Below, piece by piece: positions 7,226 through 14,637 of a stretch of 20,061 bases of DNA (within the stretch, counting starts at the first letter, position 1; each line of letters begins with the position of its first letter). A program made the position numbers and the translations under genes. The notes under the pieces are model-generated. The model was not told the DNA's origin. It saw only the letters and a list, made by a program, of their open reading frames with translations, and searched no databases. Source of the DNA: an uncultured Prosthecobacter sp. (GTDB taxonomy: Bacteria; Verrucomicrobiota; Verrucomicrobiia; Verrucomicrobiales; Verrucomicrobiaceae). The stretch lies in contig CANNUR010000029.1 in NCBI GenBank assembly GCA_947523045.1, positions 1-20,061 on the forward strand, in the 5' to 3' direction.

Positions 7226-10193
7226 GGCGGAGAATCGAGCCGTCGGCAGCACGCACGGGTTCAAGAAAGACGTCGCAACTGCGTGAGCGGGTGGCGAGTA
7301 CCCGCAGGTCCCCCTGCCGTGTGAGGCGGTAACATTGACCGGTGATGACGACGCGAAAGTGGCGGCTGCGCACCGTGGAGCCGTTGAACAGGCGGGCAAA
7401 CACCTCTTCAGCGGCGGCGTCATTCCATTCGGGCGTGACCTGATGCTCGCCAGCTCGCTCAGTTTGCCCCAAAAGCGGTTCACCATCGTCACGCAGCAGG
7501 CGTTCGGGCAGTTCGGAAACGGACAGGAAGGGGCGGTGCCGCAGGATGGCATCAGCGATTAAGTCAGCCTGTTCATGAATTGAGGGTGGGTCGAGGCGCC
7601 TAGGTGCGGAGGCGGGATCCATGATCAGGCCGCCTGCGGCGAGTGCGCGCAGGCTGTCGCGGGTGGCGGTGTTGAGGTTGAGGTGGCCATCGATGCGGAT
7701 GAAGTCGCCTTCGCGCTGCGCCGGGTCCTCACTGAAGGGCTGGCCGCAGTGGAAAAGGTCGAGCAATGCCGTGGCGCAGAAACGCCGATCCGGCGGCTGC
7801 CCCTCGATGGGCGTGTCGTAGGCCGGTCGAAAGCGCAGGTGTTCGGGCCGGCCGATGCGCAGGCTGTGGCCACCGCAAAACTTGGCCGAGGGCCGGGCCG
7901 CCGAGGTCAGGTTGGCAGCGGCGCGGAAGGAGGGGGTGTCAAACTCGCCGCCGCCGTTGGCATCCCACTGGATGGGATCGAAGACGTGACCGAGTTCGCT
8001 GAGGCTGAACAGCCGGCCCTGGTTGGAGAGGTGCTGGACGTGCGTGTGTGGCTCGGCGGGCAGGTGTGGCAGTTCATCGGGGTTGCGGTCGAACCCGCCG
8101 ATTCGCTCGCTGCGCGCCGAAGTTGTGTGGCCGCCGTCGGGCCAGAGGTGGGGCAGGCATTCGCGGTGAAAGGCGCCGTCAGCGACGTTGTAGCGCCGGT
8201 TGCGCGAGCCCGGGCTGGAGCCATTCTCATAGTTCACCTGGTCCTGGGGATGGTCGATGAAGAAGGCGGCGCGCGGATCGCCGAGGTTGTCGGCATAGCG
8301 ACCGCTGCCAAAGCCTTCCGAATGGGACATGCCGGGCAGGGTGGTGCTGAAGCGCTGGCGCCGGCTGCCGGTGTCGAGGCCGAACCAGGCCGGTCGGTCG
8401 AGGGGGTGCAGGGGTTGATCGACCAACACCAGGGGGTCGTCGCCCTGACCGAAGCGCAGGCGGTAGCGGCTCTGGCGGTCGCGGCCATCGTCGGGGCCGG
8501 TGTAGTCGACGCGGCGGGTGAGCAGGCTGGCCGGACCGGCGCGCAGTTTGAAGGTGACCGGTTCGAACACGACCACGGCGAACGCGGCCGGTGCCAGATC
8601 GACGGGGCGGGCGGCATGCCACCACTGGCCGTCTTCCGAGATGGGATGGCCGCGGCAGACAAGGCCGTCGGGGCTGATGCCGGCCAGAAGTTCGTCGATC
8701 GGGTAAAGACCGGCGCCGGCGGTGAGCTGGCCGCGGCATTCGAAGGCGGCTTGGACACGGCCACGAATCGGCCACTGGCTGAGGTTCCAGAGTTCGAGAT
8801 AGGTGGTGATGGAAAACTCGATGAAGCGATCGTTGCCTTCGGTGTAGGTGCGCTCAAAGCGGTAGCGCTGCCATTGCTCGCTGACGAGTGGGTGGGCGTC
8901 CGTGCCACGGTAGGCGTCCTCAACCAGGGTGGGATAGGGGTCGCGATCGGCGTAGTCGAGCAAGCCGGCCGCCAGGCATTGGAGGTAGTTGAAATCGCGC
9001 TCGGCTTCGCTGGCGCCGAGGGGGTAGCCGCCGCGGCGACGGGAAAAGTGCGGCAGATGCCGGCGGATGTGGTTGGCAATCTCCGCCACTGCCTGCCGCG
9101 CCAGGGCGGGCCGTTCGGAGGGGGTGGCGCGCTCCAGGGCGCCGAGCAGGCGGTTGAGGTTGTGTTTGTCGACTGGTGCGGCGGCGAGGGCAAAGGCGGG
9201 ATCGGGCGGTATGAGTGCCCGCTCGTGGTAAGCAGCGAGGCGGTGGCAGGTTTGCTCCTCGAGCGCCCGCCAGGCGGGATCCTGCAGGCGACCGCTCAAT
9301 GGGTCACGCGCCAGGGCCAGCGCGGCCGGTTGCCCCGGCCAGTTGTCGTCGGGCTGCAGCAGGACCTGCTTCCAGAGTTCGGGTGACAGCAGCAGGCGAC
9401 GTTGGCGCAGGAGTTGGCGACCGAGGTCGGAGTGGTCGTCGGCAGCGGTCGGATCGAGCAGGGTGAACAGGGCGGCCTGGTCGAGCGCACCCGCCCGGCT
9501 GAGGTTGAGGCCCGGTACCGCGTGGGGGGCAGGCGACTCTCGGCGGTGGCGGACGTTCGGGCCATCCAGATTGCCGGCATGCCCGAGGTTGAGCCGGGAC
9601 TGCAGGTCCTCGAGGTGAAAGCAGTAGCGTGCGAGCAGCGTTTCGGTGTCGCCCTCCGGCAGCTTGAGATTTTCCCACCAGAGCGGCGGCGGCAGTTGGC
9701 CGGGGCTGGCGACGCCATGGCGGGTCAGGGCGAGCTGTTCCTCGTCGGTGGGGGACTGCAGTGCGGCGGGCCAGTCGTCGTCGTCGGGCGCCTGCAGCCG
9801 GTCACTCGCTCCCGGCGCGCGGCAGCCGGAAACGAGGGGCTGGTACTGCCACTGACGGGCAACCGGGTCGTGGTTGGCTGCCAGCAGGACTGGCAGGCGC
9901 GCGGGTTCATCGGCCGAGGCGACGGCGAAAAGCACGCCGGTTTCATCGCGCAGGCTGTGGTTGAGTCGCGTTACGGCCTGGGCCAGTCCCGCTTGGACGG
10001 CGAGATCGGCCTGGACGATGGCGTCGTAGGCGCTGGCAACCCGGCGTTCGCGCAGGGCCAGCGTCAGCAGACCTGTGACGATGAGCGTCAGGGTGGCGAG
10101 CAGCAGCAGCGTCGCCACCAGGGCAAAGCCACGGCCAGCTGCCTTAGCGCGCGGCAAGGCACAGGATGTAGGTGCGGACGTCACGATCGTCAT
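7191..10193 (-). CDS. Verru_Chthon cassette protein A-like, GspK-like giant prepilin-type protein
   Basis: A protein of about 1000 residues. The N-terminus has a short basic leader ending ...AKAAGRG (cut after Gly22) and then FALVATLLLLATLTLIVTGLL, a class III prepilin-type hydrophobic helix. Position +5 of the mature protein is Ala rather than the usual Glu, as in GspK, the tip pseudopilin of type II secretion. Near residues 838-852 is LNLNTATRDSLRALAAGG, like the 'NxNTAs...LxaL' helical segment of GspK. The rest is a large, Arg/Pro-rich extracytoplasmic region without a domain I can name. It matches my memory of the Verrucomicrobia cassette A family (TIGR02600). ATG 10193 is chosen; it overlaps the end of the GspJ-like gene by 50 bases, and later GTG or TTG starts are possible. 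Confidence 0.8.
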   Translation of the reverse strand: MTIVTSAPTSCALPRAKAAGRGFALVATLLLLATLTLIVTGLLTLALRERRVASAYDAIVQADLAVQAGLAQAVTRLNHSLRDETGVLFAVASADEPARLPVLLAANHDPVARQWQYQPLVSGCRAPGASDRLQAPDDDDWPAALQSPTDEEQLALTRHGVASPGQLPPPLWWENLKLPEGDTETLLARYCFHLEDLQSRLNLGHAGNLDGPNVRHRRESPAPHAVPGLNLSRAGALDQAALFTLLDPTAADDHSDLGRQLLRQRRLLLSPELWKQVLLQPDDNWPGQPAALALARDPLSGRLQDPAWRALEEQTCHRLAAYHERALIPPDPAFALAAAPVDKHNLNRLLGALERATPSERPALARQAVAEIANHIRRHLPHFSRRRGGYPLGASEAERDFNYLQCLAAGLLDYADRDPYPTLVEDAYRGTDAHPLVSEQWQRYRFERTYTEGNDRFIEFSITTYLELWNLSQWPIRGRVQAAFECRGQLTAGAGLYPIDELLAGISPDGLVCRGHPISEDGQWWHAARPVDLAPAAFAVVVFEPVTFKLRAGPASLLTRRVDYTGPDDGRDRQSRYRLRFGQGDDPLVLVDQPLHPLDRPAWFGLDTGSRRQRFSTTLPGMSHSEGFGSGRYADNLGDPRAAFFIDHPQDQVNYENGSSPGSRNRRYNVADGAFHRECLPHLWPDGGHTTSARSERIGGFDRNPDELPHLPAEPHTHVQHLSNQGRLFSLSELGHVFDPIQWDANGGGEFDTPSFRAAANLTSAARPSAKFCGGHSLRIGRPEHLRFRPAYDTPIEGQPPDRRFCATALLDLFHCGQPFSEDPAQREGDFIRIDGHLNLNTATRDSLRALAAGGLIMDPASAPRRLDPPSIHEQADLIADAILRHRPFLSVSELPERLLRDDGEPLLGQTERAGEHQVTPEWNDAAAEEVFARLFNGSTVRSRHFRVVITGQCYRLTRQGDLRVLATRSRSCDVFLEPVRAADGSILRHEIHLTRSRQL

Positions 10194-10968
10194 TGGGGTC
10201 GTCGGGCGTGTTCCGGTGCAGCCACTGCGCGCGGGCGCCCTCGCCACGCCAATCGGCCTCATCCTGCAACCGATGGGTCATGGCGCGGTGGGTGACACGC
10301 AGGGTCAGATGCAGTGGGGCTGGCTTCGGGGGGTGGGTGGCATCTGGAACCGATGAAGTTTGTGGGAGGGCCAAAAAGCGGACCACGTCATGAGCCAGAG
10401 GTTCCAGTTCTTCCGATCCCGGGCGCTGTGACGGCCAGTCGTCCTCCGACAGCAGCGGTTGGCCTGCAAGCTGTTGCGCGCGCAGGCGCCGGTAGGTTTC
10501 TGCCGGGTCAAATACCCGGCGCACCAGCTTTGGACTGCTGTGACGGCCCTCGACGGAGGTGGTGCCGCCGTCAGGCGTGAAAACGACCGCGTACAGCACG
10601 AGGCAGAGGTCGCCGCCGGCATCGACGGCGGTCCGGTGCCGGACTGGCTCCGTGCGCAGGAAGGCCAGCCGGCTGGAGGCCCCGGGATGGTCCGGTGTCT
10701 CGACCCAATAGCCGGGCCAAGCCTGGGACATCGAGTCGCTGTGCGGCAGGCAAGCCAGGCTCTGCCAGTCGTCCTGCAGCAGGCGCAGGGCGGTGCGGGC
10801 TTCGCGCTCCATGCCGAGGTCGCCGATCTGTCGATGCCAGGCTTCGGTCGCAGCGCTGACGGCTTCGAGCAGGGCGAGGACCAGTACCGCCGCGGCGGTC
10901 ATGGCGCCGAGCAGTTCGATCAGGCTGGTGCCTCGGTGGCCTAGGTCAGGGCAGGGCAAGGGTGACAT
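10144..10968 (-). CDS. Verru_Chthon cassette protein C-like, GspJ-like prepilin-type protein
   Basis: A 274-residue prepilin-like protein. A short leader (MSPLPCPDLGHRG) is followed by a cleavage/methylation site, G|TSLIELLGAM, with Glu at +5, and then a hydrophobic helix to about residue 40. After it come the amphipathic 'EAVSAATEAWHRQIGDLGMEREARTAL' stretch and a beta-rich globular part (RLAFLRTEP, GDLCLVLYAVVF, KLVRRVFDP). This resembles GspJ/PulJ pseudopilins and, from memory, TIGR02599. ATG 10968 is preferred because the frame upstream only shadows the previous gene and carries no leader. It overlaps the GspI-like gene by 23 bases and the GspK-like gene by 50 bases, so all are likely translated together. 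It would be processed by a prepilin peptidase that is not in this window. Confidence 0.83.
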   Translation of the reverse strand: MSPLPCPDLGHRGTSLIELLGAMTAAAVLVLALLEAVSAATEAWHRQIGDLGMEREARTALRLLQDDWQSLACLPHSDSMSQAWPGYWVETPDHPGASSRLAFLRTEPVRHRTAVDAGGDLCLVLYAVVFTPDGGTTSVEGRHSSPKLVRRVFDPAETYRRLRAQQLAGQPLLSEDDWPSQRPGSEELEPLAHDVVRFLALPQTSSVPDATHPPKPAPLHLTLRVTHRAMTHRLQDEADWRGEGARAQWLHRNTPDDPNDDRDVRTYILCLAAR

Positions 10969-11395
10969 AACTGCGGACCTGGCGTCGGCCGGCCGGTGCA
11001 CTGGCGGGGGATTCCACCCGAATCCGCAATCGGGCGGCGCCTGGCTGCGGGCTCGCGGTGGGTGGCAACCGGTCGATACGGGCGAAATGGGCGGCCGTGG
11101 GCAGGGCGGAGCCGTTGGCATAGGCGGCTTCGGTGGCCTCAGCCTGGTCGAGCAGGCTCAGCAACGGTTGCAGTGTCTGATCCACCAGCAGGATCCCGGG
11201 CGAAGACGAGTCGGACTGCCAGTCGGTCGCCAACCGCTGTGCAAGCAAGCCCGCCGCGGTCTGGCATCGACAGTCGAGTGCCGTTTTCAGGGCGCCTGCC
11301 AGCAGGCCGATCACCGCCAGCACGGCGCTGGAGGCAACGGCGAGAGCGAGCAGGGTTTCCGCGAGGCTGAAGCCGCGGTTGGAGGCAGGGGTCAT
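10946..11395 (-). CDS. Verru_Chthon cassette protein B-like, GspI-like prepilin-type protein
   Basis: A 149-residue prepilin-like protein with a very short leader (MTPASNRG). The processing site is G|FSLAETLLALAVASSAVLAVIGLLAG, with Glu at mature position +5. The small globular part ends in strands (GAARLRIRVES, RRQVRSYVTLALP), a pattern seen in GspI/PulI pseudopilins and, from memory, in TIGR02598. Its ATG overlaps the stop of the preceding GspH-like gene as ATGA (11392-11395), a sign of translational coupling. It is predicted to insert into the inner membrane as a prepilin and to be cleaved and N-methylated before assembly with the neighbouring proteins. Assembly partners are inferred from gene order. 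Confidence 0.85.
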   Translation of the reverse strand: MTPASNRGFSLAETLLALAVASSAVLAVIGLLAGALKTALDCRCQTAAGLLAQRLATDWQSDSSSPGILLVDQTLQPLLSLLDQAEATEAAYANGSALPTAAHFARIDRLPPTASPQPGAARLRIRVESPASAPAGRRQVRSYVTLALP

Positions 11396-12030
11396 GGCAG
11401 GAGTAGGGCGTTGCCGGTGTGCCGGTGCAGAAGGAGCCAGCGACAGGCCTCGGGTCCTGGGCCGTGTTGCGGGCGGGGGAGGCCGTGCAGGATGTCACCT
11501 TCGGTCAGCGCCAACAGAGGACGGCCGGGCGTGGGGTGCAGGAGCTGACCGAGCTTGCCAAAGCCGAGGCAGGGCAATGGCACCTGAGTGCCGGCAAGTT
11601 GCACAGGTTGCAGGGCAGTGGCATCGGTCAACAGGTTACGACCGGCCTCCGGGCTTGCCGGAGCAGCGAGGGAAAACACCTGGCCAGGTGGCAGCCGACT
11701 CCAGTTGCCGACCGGCTGCAGACGGCTTTCGCCATTCACATCAGGGATGCGTGCACATCGCGCGTAGGCGCGGAAGGCGTCGGCGCCGACAGTGTCAAAG
11801 GTGAGCCAGACCTCTTCTTGTCCAGCGAGGGCCTGTGCCCGCGCCTCATCGAGGTCGGCGGCAAGTTGTTGGATGGCGCTGAGGCCGCGCCAACTCGCCA
11901 ATGTCGTCAGAGCCCCACCCGTCAGGGCGGTCAGTGTGGCAAGCAGCGTCAACGTCACCAAGACCTCGAGCAAGCTCAGGGCGGTTGGCTCGGGCAAACC
12001 CGAGGTCGATGAGTTCGACAAACGCTGCAT
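11392..12030 (-). CDS. Verru_Chthon cassette protein D-like, GspH-like prepilin-type protein
   Basis: A 212-residue prepilin-like protein and the first gene of the operon. The ATG at 12030 is chosen over an upstream in-frame TTG (12054) because a GGAGG sits five bases before it. The leader MQRLSNSSTSGLPEPTA is followed by LSLLEVLVTLTLLATLTALTGG, with Glu at +5. The residue before the cut is Ala17, not the usual Gly. After the helix comes the GspH-like pattern AIQQLAADLDEARAQALAGQEEVWLTFD, then a beta-rich region ending RWLLLHRHTGNALLLP. It matches GspH/FimT-type minor pseudopilins and, from memory, TIGR02596. Processing efficiency may be lower because of the Ala. Confidence 0.82.
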   Translation of the reverse strand: MQRLSNSSTSGLPEPTALSLLEVLVTLTLLATLTALTGGALTTLASWRGLSAIQQLAADLDEARAQALAGQEEVWLTFDTVGADAFRAYARCARIPDVNGESRLQPVGNWSRLPPGQVFSLAAPASPEAGRNLLTDATALQPVQLAGTQVPLPCLGFGKLGQLLHPTPGRPLLALTEGDILHGLPRPQHGPGPEACRWLLLHRHTGNALLLP

Positions 12031-12035
12031 GCAGG

Positions 12036-12040
12036 CCTCC
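12036..12040 (-). promoter_or_regulatory. Shine-Dalgarno site deciding the start of the first cassette gene
   Basis: On the minus strand GGAGG (12040 to 12036) is followed by five bases and then ATG at 12030. Strong Shine-Dalgarno sites are rare in this window, so it both fixes the start and suggests efficient translation of the operon's first gene. Confidence 0.7.
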
Positions 12041-12053
12041 GTGAATTCTGCCA

Positions 12054-12059
12054 ATTATA
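12054..12059 (-). promoter_or_regulatory. -10 box of the prepilin-like operon promoter
   Basis: A perfect TATAAT on the minus strand (12059 to 12054) sits in an AT-rich tract. Transcription would start near 12047, giving a leader of about 17 bases that contains the GGAGG. The -35 region is less clear: TTTGTC 16 bases upstream or TTGTTT 19 bases upstream are weak options, so activator help is possible. Confidence 0.6.
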
Positions 12060-12235
12060 TACAAAAATAAAGTAGGACAAACAATGATAATCTGCATGGT
12101 GTGCCAGTCTCGGATAAATGGAGTATTCGATTGAATGCTCAAATACAGTGAACTAAATTAGTTATAACGTATTTTTTGTGTTTTTAAAAACACGGGCTGG
12201 TGCTGTGTGGTCCCGTTGCTATGGGGGTCGGGCTT
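12060..12235. other. AT-rich intergenic region with several dyads
   Basis: About 180 bases separate the histidine kinase gene from the prepilin-like operon, and their AT content is strikingly above the surroundings. Dyads are visible: GAGTATTC/GAATGCTC around GATT (12121-12140, one mismatch), AACTA/TAGTT around AAT (12151-12163), the palindrome GTTATAAC (12161-12168) and a 16-bp palindrome (12178-12193). No open reading frame with coding character is present. It is probably a regulatory region for the leftward operon. Confidence 0.55.
12178..12193. repeat. Perfect 16-bp palindrome
   Basis: GTGTTTTTAAAAACAC reads the same on both strands and has no loop, which is more like a protein-binding operator or intrinsically bent DNA than a terminator. 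It lies 43 bases beyond the kinase gene's stop and about 130 bases upstream of the operon's -10 box. Confidence 0.5.
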
Positions 12236-13324
12236 TCAGATGTGAATCGGCAGAGTGAAGGCAAAGATGGCACCGCCCACCGGTGCGTTGCGGGCGCTGA
12301 TGTGGCCGCCGTGTTCTTCGATGATTTGTCGGCAGATCGACAGCCCCAGGCCGGTGCCGTGGCTTTTGCCGTGAGGGTTGAAGGGCTCGAAGAGTCTTTC
12401 AAGGACGGCCTCGGCGATGCCGGGGCCGCTGTCCTGAATTTCGGTGAGCACTTCGTGAGCGCGTGCTTCGACACGCAGGCGCAGGCGGCCGCCGCCCTCC
12501 ATGGCATCGCTAGCATTGCCTGTCAGATTGGCGAGCACGCGGCGCAGACGCCGGGGGTCGGCCTGGAGGGTGGCCTCGGGCAGGTCGCCGGCGATGGTCA
12601 CCTCGATCTGCTTGAGGTCGAGGGAGGGTCGCAATTGGGCGAGGGTGTCGAGCAGGAACTGGCGGTAGTCGAGGGCCTGGGGCCGGCTGGCGCCGCCCTG
12701 GGTGAACTCGAGGATTTGGGCGACAAGGTCGTTGATGCGCTCGACCTGCGCGCGGATCTGGCCGGGAGCCTGTGAGGTGAGGTCGGCGGGCAGGCCGGGG
12801 GTGGCGATCAGTTCGGCATTGAGGCTGATGATCTGCAGCGGGTTTTTGAGATCATGGATGATCGAGCGTGCGAACTGGCCGATGACAGAGAGTCGCTCGG
12901 CCTGCACGATCTCATCGAGGAAGACGCGGTTGAAGTCGCGCAGGCGGTGGCTGATGAGCTGAAGCAGGCGCATCGCAAGGCCCGGCGTGCGCTGGATGAG
13001 TTTGAGCATCGCGTCGCGCTCAAGGAAATGCAGCACGCTGGGCTCGGTCGCGGCGGCGCTCGCCGAGCGATTGTGGTTTTCGATGACCGCCATTTCGCCA
13101 AACAGTTCGCCGGGGCCGAGGCGTGAGAACACGCGATGCCCCTGGCCGAGCATCTGGCCGGAGATCTCCACCTGGCCCGACTCGATGAGGTAGAGACCGT
13201 CGCCGGATTCTCCCTCCCGGAACACCGTTGCGCCGGCTTGCAGGTGCCGGGTCTCGGCGAGCGCGGCGAGGGCTTCCGGTTGTTCGGGCCAGAGGGCACT
13301 GAACATCGTTGGAGCTGCGGGCAT
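12236..13324 (-). CDS. Soluble orphan histidine kinase with cyclic-nucleotide-type sensor domain
   Basis: About 362 residues. The N-terminal part (about 9-100) is a cNMP-binding/Crp-type beta-barrel: FREGESGDGLYLIESGQVEI, then GELFGEMAVIENHNRSASAAA, where FGE and the Arg sit as in the phosphate-binding cassette. A linking helix leads to the H box SIIHDLKNPL with His157, then the N box NLTGNASDAM, G1 DSGPGI, F box LFEPFNPHGKS and G2 HGTGLGLSI. No membrane segment is present, so it should sense a cytoplasmic ligand and autophosphorylate. No response regulator lies beside it. ATG 13324 is chosen; a start at 13411 or 13417 is possible, but it would overlap the divergent peroxiredoxin start. The ligand is unknown. 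The adjacent operon is a speculative target. Confidence 0.85.
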   Translation of the reverse strand: MPAAPTMFSALWPEQPEALAALAETRHLQAGATVFREGESGDGLYLIESGQVEISGQMLGQGHRVFSRLGPGELFGEMAVIENHNRSASAAATEPSVLHFLERDAMLKLIQRTPGLAMRLLQLISHRLRDFNRVFLDEIVQAERLSVIGQFARSIIHDLKNPLQIISLNAELIATPGLPADLTSQAPGQIRAQVERINDLVAQILEFTQGGASRPQALDYRQFLLDTLAQLRPSLDLKQIEVTIAGDLPEATLQADPRRLRRVLANLTGNASDAMEGGGRLRLRVEARAHEVLTEIQDSGPGIAEAVLERLFEPFNPHGKSHGTGLGLSICRQIIEEHGGHISARNAPVGGAIFAFTLPIHI

Positions 13325-13409
13325 GGCCGAGCCTAGGAGGGAGGGATTCCCTGGTAAAGCTCCGTCTGGAGGCGCATCTCTCGCTTTCTTTGCCGCGTAA
13401 TGCTCAATC

Positions 13410-13913
13410 ATGCCCAAATCCGCTCCCGCCCCTTCCCAAAAGCCGTCGCCCGGTCAGCTTGCCCCCGATTTTGACGCGCCGGTCTCCGGTCCCGGCCTGC
13501 CTCCTGGCAGTCGCCTGCGGCTCGCCGACCTGCGCGACCGGCCGGTGGTGCTGTACTTTTACCCGAAGGACGACACCCCGGGCTGCACCCGCCAGGCCTG
13601 CGCGCTGCGCGACGGCTGGCAGCGGCTGTCAAAGCTTGCTCACGTGATCGGTGTCAGCGCCGATTCGATCGCCAGTCACGAGAAGTTTGCGCGCAAGCAC
13701 GAACTGCCGTTTCTGCTGCTGGGCGATACCGATCATGCCGTCGCCGACGCCTACGGCACCTGGGTGGAGAAAAGCATGTATGGTCGCACCTACTTCGGCA
13801 TGGAGCGCACGACCTTCATCATCGGGACCGACGGCCTTGTGCAGGCCGTGTTGCCCAAGGTCAAGCCGGACGCGCATCTGGATCAGGTGCTTGCCGTGCT
13901 CGCGCCGGCCTGA
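13410..13913 (+). CDS. bcp: Thioredoxin-dependent thiol peroxidase, Bcp/PrxQ family
   Basis: A 167-residue cytoplasmic peroxiredoxin that reduces hydrogen peroxide and organic hydroperoxides using thioredoxin. The family signature YFYPKDDTPGCTRQACALRD (residues 49-68) carries the peroxidatic Cys59 and a second Cys64 five residues on, as in the atypical two-cysteine Bcp type. FLLLGDTDHAVADAYGTWVEKSMYG and GMERTTFIIGTDG complete the thioredoxin-like fold. The N-terminus has an extra Pro/Ser-rich dozen residues. It is divergent from the kinase gene and 39 bases upstream of yggS on the same strand, so the two may share a transcript. Confidence 0.95.
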   Translation: MPKSAPAPSQKPSPGQLAPDFDAPVSGPGLPPGSRLRLADLRDRPVVLYFYPKDDTPGCTRQACALRDGWQRLSKLAHVIGVSADSIASHEKFARKHELPFLLLGDTDHAVADAYGTWVEKSMYGRTYFGMERTTFIIGTDGLVQAVLPKVKPDAHLDQVLAVLAPA

Positions 13914-13952
13914 CGGGTTGCGTCTCGCCGTGGAACGTGCCAGCCTAGAGCC

Positions 13953-14636
13953 ATGTCCACCTTGGCTGAACGACTTGAGCAAATCCGCGCGCGCATGGCC
14001 TTGGCAGCTGCCCGCGCAGGTCGAGCGGCGGATGCGGTCGAACTGGTGGCCGTCTCGAAGACTCAGCCGCCCGAGGCACTGCGCGAGGCCTTCGCGGCGG
14101 GACAGGTTCTCTTTGGCGAGAATCGCGTGCAGGAGATCCTCGCCAAGCAACCGCTGCTGCCGTCCGTGCTGCGCTGGCATTTGATCGGCCCGCTGCAGTC
14201 GAACAAGGTGCGCAAGGTGCTGCCGCGGGTCGAGATGATCGAGTCGGTGCACTCGCTCGACATCGCCCGCGACATCAACCGAATCGCCGCCGAACTGGGG
14301 CTGCATCCGCGGGTGCTGCTGGAGGTCAATGTCGCCGCGGAATCCTCCAAGCACGGTTTTTCCGCCGAGCTGTTGAAGGCGCAGCTCGAGGAGCTTTATG
14401 CGCTCGACCGGCTGTACATTCAGGGGCTGATGTGTATTCCGCCGCCGGCCGCCGATCCCGAAAAAAGCCGTTCCGCCTTCGCCGGCCTGCGCGCGCTGCG
14501 CGAGGCGCTGGAGCAACGGGGCGGGGCGCCGCTGCCCGAGCTGTCGATGGGCATGAGCCATGATTTTGAAGTGGCCATCGAGGAGGGGGCCACCCTCGTT
14601 CGGGTGGGCAGCGCGCTGTTTGGGGCGCGTGGCTGA
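13953..14636 (+). CDS. yggS: Pyridoxal phosphate homeostasis protein, YggS/PLPBP family
   Basis: A 227-residue single-domain fold-type III PLP-binding protein. The Schiff-base lysine is Lys36 in VAVSKTQP. Other family marks are FGENRVQE, WHLIGPLQSNK, an EVNVAAESSKHGF segment and the phosphate-binding end SMGMSHDFEVAIEEGATLVRVGSALFG. The family is not an enzyme in the usual sense; it buffers pyridoxal phosphate and affects amino-acid and keto-acid balance. The length is normal. It follows bcp closely and ends one base before the stop of the convergent folP gene, leaving no space for a terminator. Confidence 0.96.
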   Translation: MSTLAERLEQIRARMALAAARAGRAADAVELVAVSKTQPPEALREAFAAGQVLFGENRVQEILAKQPLLPSVLRWHLIGPLQSNKVRKVLPRVEMIESVHSLDIARDINRIAAELGLHPRVLLEVNVAAESSKHGFSAELLKAQLEELYALDRLYIQGLMCIPPPAADPEKSRSAFAGLRALREALEQRGGAPLPELSMGMSHDFEVAIEEGATLVRVGSALFGARG

Positions 14637-14637
14637 G

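Noticed and set aside
6557..7552. Longer version of the 222-residue secreted protein, starting at 7552
   Set aside because: The extra 109 residues overlap the GspK-like gene in another frame, are Cys/Pro/Arg-rich and would remove the signal peptide at 7225.
7683..9386. 567-codon open frame on the plus strand, Gly/Ala/Val-rich
   Set aside because: It is opposite the GspK-like gene, whose prepilin leader, helix and operon position are clear. The Val/Gly/Ala/Glu-rich composition is the usual mirror of coding sequence.
12178..12193. Terminator for the histidine kinase gene
   Set aside because: The palindrome lies 43-58 bases past the stop, but it has no loop, is AT-only in its core and lacks a T tract in the kinase direction, so it is listed as a palindrome instead.
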